Shown piece by piece: positions 13,901-24,900 of a stretch of 64,000 nt of DNA. The DNA is from Scolanthus callimorphus (lineage: Eukaryota; Cnidaria; Anthozoa; Actiniaria; Edwardsiidae). The stretch lies in assembly GCA_033964015.1 (NCBI GenBank), contig CM066924.1:620001-684000 (forward strand), read 5' to 3'. Each line of letters starts with the position of its first letter. Position 1 is the stretch's first letter. The translations under genes were made by a program, and so were the position numbers. The notes under the pieces are model-generated. The model was not told the origin of the DNA, made no database searches, and saw only the letters and a program-made list of their open reading frames with translations.

Positions 13901-16900
13901 GTAGATCTTACTCCTGACGAAAAAGGCTGAAATCCGTCCCAATGACCTATGAAAAACAAAGATACTTGTAGCACCAGATTGAAAAAAGGTCAAATAAACA
14001 ATTATGAAAACTCCACTAGTATTGGGATGGCTAGTAGACTACCCCTAAGGTTGGGCCCTCCTTAAACATAGACAATTCAAATTTCCTAAAAAGTTCAAGA
14101 TCAGGGGGTGCAATAATTTTCAAAAGAATGGCTGAAAGGCACTTGTAATTTGACTATGAGAACATCCTATCAAGTGGGTATAGGGTGGATGCAGCTAATT
14201 ATCACATACACTCTCACATAAAGTAAAGTAAAATAAGAGCACAAATAATTCATCCAAAAAAGAATACATTGTAACAAATAATTATTATACTCAGGCATAA
14301 GGGGCCCATAATCATAGCACTTACCAATATATGCTATATTCCGTGGGTCCCCGCTGGCATACTTGGGGGTGCACATAAATGTTCCATAGCACTCATCACA
14401 ATTTATCAACTTTTGGTCACCCTGGTCTGGTGCATTTTCAACAGCTGATCCATGAATAACATTTGTACAGCCATCCACCTTGCACCTCACAGGCAGGCAC
14501 CATGTTGCTTGTGGATCCCAAAACCAGGACAACTCTGAAAACCTGTCACCATCCCATACTTCTTTTTTAACTGAGGCGTGTTAGCTTGTCCAAGCCAGTG
14601 TTCTTTTTCATTCCAGTGCCCCAGCATTTTTTCACACATGTTTTTATTTGAGGTCCATCTTTGAACTTTATCTCTAAGTCCAAGGTAGTAATATTTCACC
14701 TTTCCCGGAGACCCACAGTGTCTGCATTTGTCATTCATGTTTTCCATTATGTCCCAAAAATTTCTGTGATTTTCATTAAGGCAAATGAAATATTCTTTGG
14801 GTTCTTTAAAACCTAGCTCTCTCAACAAGGATTCTGATTCTCTCCAGTTTGCTGGCCATCTAGATTTTATAGTTTGGTCATCAGGATCTAGATTAGCACC
14901 TCTGCAGTACATGTGTCTTGACAATTCCAAAATGTCTTCAAAAGAATTCATAGAGCCACCTGTTTCATTAATAATGTCAAGGGACTTCAAATACCAAAAT
15001 TATTGATTCTTTGAAATGAATTTCTTGGATATCATCAAGTGGTGCTTCAGTGTAGTCGTCCTCGGCCCCATCCTGAGAAGTAGTTTCAAAGTTATCTGAT
15101 TCTGAATCATCAGAGAAGGACTTTTGAGTTTCATCACTGTGGAGGCTATGGCCAATTTCCATGTCGTCCTCATTGGGGGTCCCAATAGCATTGGTGAATG
15201 CATTGGCATCTACAATAAAATATATTATCCGTTATTGGGTTGGGCATAATGGGTTGGACAGGGGGTACATTTTTGTGCATTTTTGCGGCCTTTGTCTGTA
15301 TTTTTCTGGGTATATCTAAACTTGTCGGACCATTAATGTCCCGAAAATTTAGGGTAGGGATGTGCTGCTGGCTCTCTGAGAACCTGGCCCTGTATTCCCC
15401 CCCTTCCCCTCGGGCCCAGATCACAGGTGACCCAAAATAAAATCCATGAACTTATCTGGCGCACTAAGGACAATCACATCTACATGCCAGGTAAGTTTCA
15501 TGGATTTTTATTCATAATCTCTTACAAATTTCGAGTCGGAAATATTACCCTATTAAACTGTGTACATTCCTACACAAAACTCTGCATTTCGAGGTATTTT
15601 GACCCGAGCTTAGGTTACATTTTGCCGAGACCTGAATCCAAATTCCTGCATCCTATTCCGGACCTAGAACCATAGTTAGTAAAGGAGACTAGACTATGCT
15701 AAAAATTTCATATGACAAACCTTGGTTGGGCTCAAGATCCAAAGCTGTGGCTTCATTTTCTTCGGTAGATCTCTGCTGCGTAAGCCTGATCGCATCTAGT
15801 TCAAGATGGCGCTGCTGTGTTCTAAAATTCACTGCATTTCCTCGGCAATCTCTACAAGGGCAATGAACATGAACTGCCGCTTTCGCATCACATTTGCAAA
15901 GTGCATTTGGTACAATATTAATGTCCATTCTGACGTTCCCTTTCGCGCAATAAAGCCTTATACATTTTTTAAAGAACTCGCGAAAGATCTCGAGAATCTT
16001 TGTGCCGGAAGGCTCGTTTTTTGGTCAGCGGTCAAAAGTTTAGCAGAGGGCGGGAAAATTTGTCCAATCAAAACGTAGCGCGCGATTCCTGGGCCAATAG
16101 GATTGTAGCAGGAAACTTCAAAATCAAAGGGCTCGTTTATACCGCGTCCTCTTTCCTTGGCGAATCTCTTGAGAGTGAGGTGGACTAGAAGTTGTTGGAG
16201 CCTAAACCCGATAAAAACTAGGGAATATGTCATCTCAAAAGGCTAAAAAGACGGGTAAATCATTTCGCCAGTCGATACCGCAAGAAAAATCAGATAGCGC
16301 GCCCGATAAAGATGAAAGCGAATCCAATTCTAGCGAATCCAATTCCAGTGCAGAGGAGATCTTTGGCGAAGGTCATGTCGTTGGTTCCCCGCTGCGAAAA
16401 AGGATGCTTTTTGACCTTGACAAGACTGAAGAAGACGACGACCCATCAGTAATGTAGTAGTAATTATAAACTGTATTTCTCATTTCTTTTTGGTAAGTGG
16501 TTCACGCGCCGTTTGGGGTGTTAAAGATGGACCGACTACAATTATACCCACGTGCGGGAGAAAATTACCCACGTGCGTGAATGTTAAATAAGCTTACTAA
16601 CGGTTTCGCATTCCAAAGAAAGTGAGCAGTCTATAAATATTTTTGTAGCACCCTCGCTGTAAGCTGTTTTTTTTTTCTATTATTGACTTTAAAAGTATAA
16701 GCACCGAGCGAGCAGAGACTACGTACAATTACCGACTGGCGGGAAAAATTGAAAAAATCCCGGCGTGATTGTGCTTACTAATAAGACTTACTATGTCTAT
16801 ATTTTCGCATTCCGAACAGAAAATTAATGGCGAGTGTCATATTACGTTTTGTAGCACCTTCGCTGCGCTGTTTTTTTTTTTTTTTGTAAAGTATTATTAT

Positions 16901-19900
16901 GTGATTTACAATGTAAAACGTAAAAAAGCGTGTTTCTTGCTAGACAACTTGGTAATGAAATTTATTTATTTACTTATTGCAAGATTGGACTTGTGAGGAA
17001 GTAAGAAAATGGGCAGCAGGGCTGTTTGATGTTTCTGTAGCCAACAAGTTCACCGAGCAGGAGGTGGATGGGCCTACCTTGCTATCACCACAGATCCACA
17101 AGAAGACTCTTATTCGTCTCTAGGCCTAACCACCATAGGAAAGAGAGCAAAGTTTTTGGATGCAGTAAACAAACTCAAGGGTATGTATGTGAATGTGAAA
17201 TTATTATGTCAATGAATATTATACCATTTCCAGGAAACGTTGTCTCCCAAAAAGCCTAACTTGAAGCGCAAAGGATAAATGGGGATACCTAAACTGCTAC
17301 TGTTTGATCTGATTTCAGACAGTTATCGCAACCACAGGTAAAATCATTAAATTTCAGCACATTTCTCACCATAAGCTTTGTTGCTTTTTCCAGTGACAAC
17401 GTATCCCGGAAACGGTATATCTCATTAGCAAAATCTAACTAATGGTATATTATCAAAAATGGATTCTGATTGGTTGAGCTACCTATTACGCTTATGCACC
17501 AGTCAATTGCAACCACCACCCCCAACCTCGGGGAAGGGTTGGGGCAATGTGGGGCATTTGTACGTATCGGTCACGTTTTGGTCCCGACTACATGGGGGAT
17601 ATTCTTCTATTGACCCCCCACCCCTGAGTGTGGGGGATTAGTTGGGGTATAGAACTTAATTCCCAATCTCTCTCTTTTCACCTTGGAACACATCCACCTC
17701 TATACTAGTAGGAGCGCTGACCACACATGCCAAACGATTATGTGATTTTCCGAGGAAATTTGAGGTCAATGCATTTTATATCTTATTAGGTACTTTCATA
17801 ATTTATCCCTCATAATTTTCGAAAGTGTTGTCAGTGTTTACTCTCAAAATATACGATGCGGCGAGCATTGTGGCGATCAAAAATGCCATATGGCCGGCCA
17901 ATTTTCCAGTAGAGACAATCAGGAAAAAGGATTGAAGGGTCATAAATTCCGATCAAATAAGAACAATTATTTCCAGCTCTGTTTTCTTGCGGCTTCTGAA
18001 TTAGAAAAGTAGGTGCGTATATAGCTCTTATCCTCAAAGTTCTAAGCGCTTTACAATTTTGGATGGTGTGTATTAGTATGGCGAGTTCTGTGACACAGAG
18101 GTAGGGCAACTTCCAGCAATAAATGGTTCCGCAGAGGAGACAGGGACGAGAAACACGTTTAGGAGGAATATTTCAGACGAGAGGACTCGACATATATTGG
18201 CATGTAGCATCGAACCACTTCAATCCTTGCCCCACAGGTTGGGGGAATTTCCAACACGTATCGCCTCAAGGGTGGGGACAAAAATCTAGTATTGCTCAGC
18301 TAAAAGTCCATGTCCCCACCCTTCCCCGAGGTTGGGGGGGTGGTGGTTACAATTGACTGGTGCATTATACCCTAGTAGTTTAGCACAGGGAGCTCACCTT
18401 TACAGTTTAAATCAAGAAAAATAGCAAGAATCTATCTGTTTTTTCGCTGAATAAACCGAAAGTAACTCTATTTTCTTTTGTCTGCATTCTGTTCTTTTCT
18501 GATTGGCTAATTATGCTTTGCCCAGACTCGCCCTTTCGGTTTATTCAGTGAAAAGCAGATAGATTCTTTTTATTTTTCTTGATTTAAACTTTAAAGGTGA
18601 GCTCCCTGTGTAGTAGTGATTAAAATTATCTTCTCCTAAACTTGCTTGCATCAATATCTGACCAACTAGTTGGATTTTTACTAAGACAATAATTATCCCC
18701 CATTGCTCATGGCCTCCAAGGATGGACTCAGAGCCCATTCAGGCTTGAGGGATAATTGTTAATTAAATATTTTAGTGTACAATTCACTGGATATGTTTTT
18801 CAAGTCTGCAGTATTTTTCTCTAGCCTGCTAAGTTACCCTTTGGCTGGGAAAATGTGACTCATTGATGCCAAATATGTTTTAGGCCCGTTTTAAATGCCA
18901 AACTTAATTCTTTCGCGCTAATTGACTTGGTTTATTAGCCAGTAAAAACAAGTTATTTCAATAAGAATGATTTTATGAGGTTATATAGCCTAGTGTTTAG
19001 CGAATGGAGAAGATCTCAGCACTGATTTTAGGAGCGCTGGAATGATTCAGAATTGTACTTCAGCGCGGCATTGGCACGGAAGATAGTGCCCTTCCTAATG
19101 CAAATGAACTTAAGACAATAGATCTAACTAACTAAACAATGGGAAATTGACATTTAGTGCCACAAGTTCAACGTCTAAAACTGGCCTTACTGAATTTTAG
19201 ATTTTCCTGTGAAAAAACGTGGCATGCAGGAGTTTTTTGGGAAAGCATGGGAATGGGATAAAGAACCCCCTCCAGACCCTGTACAGACATTCTCTAGAAT
19301 TATAAGGGGTCCGTTTGTATTTCCTCGATTAAAATCACTGTGTGTTCATTTAAAATTCATCCCCCAGGGGTGTGCGTTTAATCAAGAAAAATATATGGTG
19401 TCTTTTAAATTAACAATGCATTATATTAACATTAGTTTCATTTAACTAGAGATGCACAAGCCCAGTTCTTCTTTAGCGGAGTCGAAAAATACTGTGGTGC
19501 TGGGAACCCAAGATCCTCCCATGGCCAATTTGGATAGGATGCTGACCAATGAAGAAAAGATAAAATGCCAAGCTGCGATCACAGTACATACAATACAAAG
19601 TAAGTGCAGGTTGTATAGAGGGGATGTCAGATGAGTGTGTGTGCTTTGCATCTATACTCCTATACGTTTTATTCAGATTTGGTTGTTACTTTGTGTTTGG
19701 TCTAAATACTATGATCATGAAATTTGCTCTAAGTTATAACTTAGTCACTAAGAAAACTGAATCCACTGGAAATGTTGCAAAATCCATTAATAACATATCG
19801 CATGTGATTTACAGAGGATATTACATGGCCACACAGAGATACAAATTTTATCTTCCAGTGTTAAAAATTTATCTCAGGAGTGAATGCATGGACAAGTACA

Positions 19901-21899
19901 CAATCTAAGGCTGCATATGACACACTTGGTGCCAGCACAAGTGCCTGAGTATACAAGGTCCAGACCTTGTACTCGGGCACCAGTGCTCCGAATTTTGGCT
20001 AATGGCCACTCCAGAAGCTGGTGGTGTGTTCACATTCTGTGCTCGGGCAGCATGCCCCAGGGCACCAAGTGTGTACTGTTTGACTGTATTGCAAATTGCA
20101 ATCACAATCATTGTGTTGGCAACTGCATAGCAATTAATTCAATATGGGCATGAGACGCTTCTAATGAATCCCCCTGCACCTACCATTTTTTACCATGGGA
20201 TCTATATGCAAGTCCCAACACATTCACCCCTTACCAAATAGACTGAGATATAATGCCTTTACAATGCCTTTACTCCCTGGTTATTTTCATCCAAACATTG
20301 TTTTGTGTTTATCCCTATAGGAAACGGCTTATTACTGCAGCAATTAAAGATGAGTGGGGTGATGATGTCCCAGATACATTCCGGCATAATGCAGAAGCAA
20401 AAGCAAAGTTGAACAAGTTTGTGCAGAGAATATCCCAGGACAAGACTTATGTCTTTGAGAAATATGGTTTAAAGGAAAATGCCATCCGATCGTTTACCAT
20501 GACACATTTCAGAGAAAACAGAGAAATGATAAGGATAATGAAGTTACTGCAGCTTGCATAAGGAGCACAGATGAAAGTTCATCACCTAACAGTTCCATAT
20601 CCAATGCAGATTCTCCTCCATGTCATAGGAGTGTGATGAAAAAGAAACTGGATTATGGCAATTATTTTGACAAAGGTGTGTATAATATAAGCTTTCCACC
20701 AATCAAAGGCCCATGGGCTGGGGAGGAGGACATAGTCCAATATTATTATCTATTTTTTTTGGTCTATGTCAAAAACAGGGGTTTAATTAAGTATTTTTGA
20801 AGTAGATGGACGATGAAGTTTTAAGGGACCCCCAAAATTATGAGCATGTCCAAAATTTCCTCAAGCCGAACCAATGATGTCACAGTTCAAAACATCACCC
20901 CTGACTCGTTTTGGTATCATGGCATATTCAAGGGCGTTCTGGATTATACTCGGAAGGAGGATTGTGCAGAAATTTATCAAATTATGCACTGCAAGCCTCC
21001 AAAGTATCCAGACACCACTTCAAGCCCTCACCAGGGGCTGATACTGCCGATTTTGTCTGGATGCCATACGTTTCTAATTAAATTTTTGAGTTTTGAAATT
21101 GTTGTATCTTGGTCAGTATTGATTCGATTAACACCAAATTTTGGGATTTTACACAAATCGATGTGCTCTTTCTTACTAAGTGGGACTTGTTTTGACTAAT
21201 ATTAAAGGGTTTCGTACACAGTCCCTCATGATATGAAACTCGGCAATGCAGATAAAATAATGTGCGTATTAAAAAATGTTTTAAAATTTGTATTATAAAT
21301 ATACTTTGTGTTTTAAAAATATTATACTTTGACTTTTCCAGAATTGAGCCAAGTAAGCAGTGAGGCAATCATGTTGGTCTACCTAGAAAGACAATCTGTA
21401 CTTGAGGTGAAGTTTAAGGAACTACAGAAACTCTCAAAGACTCTTGGCCTCAAGCTGTTGAGAGGCAAAGACAAATCTACTCACATTCGAGCTCTGGCAA
21501 AGGGTTTTCTGGATAATGGTTATGTGGTGCTTGCTGAAACTGCCACCAAACTAAACCTTTCAAGAGATGATATCAGTGTAGTTAAAAGGATTACTGTCTG
21601 ATGACAAGAACATGTCTGCCGATATTATAAACTTTCACAACAACTGCCAGGCCAGTTAGAAAAGGGACCTGAAAAACATTTGCTCTTTGTCAAATGTGGC
21701 ATGACTTATGGACAATGGTTTGGTTTCTTGTTCATCCTTACAGATTAAACCTGGCAATGACCTGTATAGTCTGTCAACCAGGCCAATGAAGTTATGTTTA
21801 AAAATTCCGTAACAAAGTATTTATTTCTGTAATATTTACGGTGTGTGTTATCCCACTATAGCTAACTAAGATAGAACAGGGGCGGTAAGGTGTTTTCCT

Positions 21900-21933
<34 letters not shown>

Positions 21934-24900
21934 TCCCATATGTCGTCAGGCGGGGGTGCTCGTCGTATCTTTTAGGGGTTAAAATACGAGTTCCAGGTAT
22001 CTGTTAGGGTATAAGACAAAAAAAGGCCAATTTTTCCCAGATGGTTTCTTTTAGGGTGTTCATGGCTTGAATTTGAGAGCCATAAAATGGTATCTTTTAG
22101 GGGTTAAAATTCTGGTTGACCATGCCTAGATTGGTATCGTTTAGGGTTTAAATTTTATTTTCCCGACGAGCACCCCCACTCAACGACATATGGGAGTCCC
22201 CCTGGGTTTTCCTGTGAAGCCCCCCTAAGTTTTTTTTTTGTTAATGACCAGGATTGTAATACCTGTGATACATGATTTTCATGAAATCTTGAAAAGCTTC
22301 TTGCATTTCTCGTGACACATGAATTGTACTACAGACCCCCTTACCACCCCCTGATATAATGCTGCCTGTTTTTGAAATTGTCTATTGCATTTTTAAACCG
22401 CACGGGGGGGGGGGGAGTGCTCCCTTAAAAAGATGCCCTTCCCTGGAATTTCCACTTTTTCTGGCAAAATAGCCCTAGAAAATCTATTTCTGGAAAAAAT
22501 GACCCTGGAAAGTCACCTTTTTTACCCCTCTCCCTTGGATTCCTCTCCCCTGGAATTTCCAGAGACCAGTGCACCTCCCCTGGAAAATTTTCCATTTCCA
22601 TAGGTCCTCAACCTCTCACTGGTGCAGTTTAAAAATGCAATAAGCCATTTTGTTATGAAATAGTGTAATGAACTCAAGTCAAAGACAAAAATTATTGACA
22701 GGCGCGGATCCAGAAAAAAAAATTGAGCTATTTATGGTCGGCTTTTTCACATGGAATGTCACAAATACAAAGAGTAGTTTTTGTGTAAAGATCACAATAA
22801 TAATAACTTTAAAACATACCAAAAATTTTGTACCTGTTTCTGTAAACAGGTGTAAATGTCCGCGCATGATTGAAATGCCTAATACAACATATAGTTGAAA
22901 AAAAGAACAAGAAAAAGGTAAAGAATGAAACACAATTATACACAAATATTGCAAATATGCAATGTAAAAGTAAATAGCAAACAATAATAACAAATAGTAG
23001 AGATTAAATCACTTGAGTATCTATAAAATACGATTTACTTGATTCCCTATGTGTGATTATTTTTGCATGCATGTTTCAACATCGTATGATTGTTGTTTGC
23101 AGTGGTGACTTGGGCCAATCAACTAAAGTTAGCTCTTTGCGGGAGTTGACAATATCATTTTTGGTGTTCCATGTTTCAGCTATTTCCATCCATTTTTTCC
23201 ATACATTCATCACATGGTATCTCATTTTCTGTTGTAATGGATTTCACACAGTTTCCTTTGGTGGTATTTAAAAACCATTCATGGTTTTGGTACATACCAC
23301 CATTGGAATATGTCCGTAGCCTTGCATGTTTTCCGTACATTCACCACATGGTATCTCATTTTCTGTTGTATGGATTTCACACAGTTTCCTTTGGTGGTAT
23401 TGAACAACCATTCATGGTTTTGGTACATACCACCATTGGAATATTTCCGTAACCTGTATGTTTTCCATACATTCACCACATGGTATCTTCTTTCCGTTGT
23501 ATGGATTACACACAGTTTCCTTTGGTGGTATTTGAAAACCATTCATGGTTTTGGCATGTACCACCATTGGAATATTTCCATAACCTTGTATGTTTTCCAT
23601 ACATTCACCACATGGTATCTTCTTTTCCGTTGTATGGATTTCACACAGTTTCCTTTGGTGGTATTTAAAAACCATTCATGGTTTTGGTACATACCACCAT
23701 TGGAATATTTCCGTAGCCTTGCATGTTTTCCATACATTGACCACATGGTATCTCATTTTCTGTTGTATGGATTTCACACAGTTTCCTTTGGTGGTATTGA
23801 ACAACCATTCATGGTTTTGGTACATACCACCATTGGAATATTTCCGTAACCTTGTATGTTTTCCATACATTCACCACATGGTATCTTCTTTTCCGTTGTA
23901 TGGATTACACACAGTTTCCTTTGGTGGTATTTGAAAACCATTCATGGTTTGGCATGTACCACCATTGGAATATTTCCGTAACCTTGTATGTTTTCCATAC
24001 ATTCACCACATGGTATCTTCATTTCCGTTGTATGGATTTCACACAATTTTCTTTGGTGGTATTTTAAACATCCATTCATGTTTTTTTCCTTGACCACCAT
24101 ATTCCATTGGAATATTTCCACAACCTTCTGTGGTTTATATAAATTTACCACAAGGTTTCTCTATTTCCGTTATGTGGTTAACAGTGTTTTTCCATCTATG
24201 CTTTTCACAGTTTCCACATAATGATTTCCTACAATTTCCTAGTGTGGGAAAATTGCACTTTTACCATTGGTGTATTTTGCATGGAAATTTTACAAAAAAC
24301 ACGTAAAAACCACAGAAAACCCTTATGAGATCACGTGTGGAATTTTGGAATTTTTCCAGTGAATAACAGCATGATCTACTGATATCTGATGTTTGTTTTT
24401 GCTTTAATTATTTTATTAATTTATTGGAATTACACCGATGTAAATTTAGTCATTTACAAAGTGCCAATAAAACATGTCTATGTCTATAGGGGGGGGGGGG
24501 GTTCGGTAAAGTTCCACTAGCTGGTTCTCACATTGCACAGGTAGCCCACTTGGCTAGGACCTGAGGGAGTTTTGGACTTTTGAAGGGTTTCCCTAATTCC
24601 AGACAAGGCTTGATGGGTTGCCCTAATTCAGGACAAGGACCTACCTGTAAGCTGGGCCTGTCAGGGAAGCAAACAATGCCAGCTATCTTGCTCTGCCTTG
24701 CACAGAACAACCTCTCATAATAGCAACAGGGCCTCACCTTATAGGCTACACGCACCAGGTGCATGTGAATAGACAAGAATCACACCCCAGATCAACTCCC
24801 TTGTCAGCAATCTAGCTTGTCACTTGGATCGATCCTTGCAAAGCAAAATCAACAGTGAGAAAGATCATACAAGATGAGGCCAGTTAACCCAAAAGGTGGC

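Larger units (their letters stand above)
6482..24361. mobile_element. Complete CACTA/EnSpm-type DNA transposon, 17,880 bp
   Basis: Seen: both ends read CACTGGAAAAA inwards. A terminal inverted repeat of about 58 bp (6482-6539 and 24304-24361) differs only by one A-run length and one base. The 3 bp AAT flank both ends (6479-6481 and 24362-24364). CAC-type termini with a 3-bp duplication are the hallmark of the CACTA superfamily. Inside are a Tnp2-like transposase (minus strand, 9034-15928), a divergent SAM-domain gene (plus strand, 16227-21601), a 125-bp tandem array near the left end and a 132-bp array near the right end. Several small elements have inserted later, so its original length was probably about 14-15 kb. 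The frameshifts in both genes mean this copy may not be active. Confidence 0.93.

Noticed and set aside
23171..24221. Overlapping ORFs with FHTFTTWYL repeats
   Set aside because: Products of the right subterminal array of the CACTA element.
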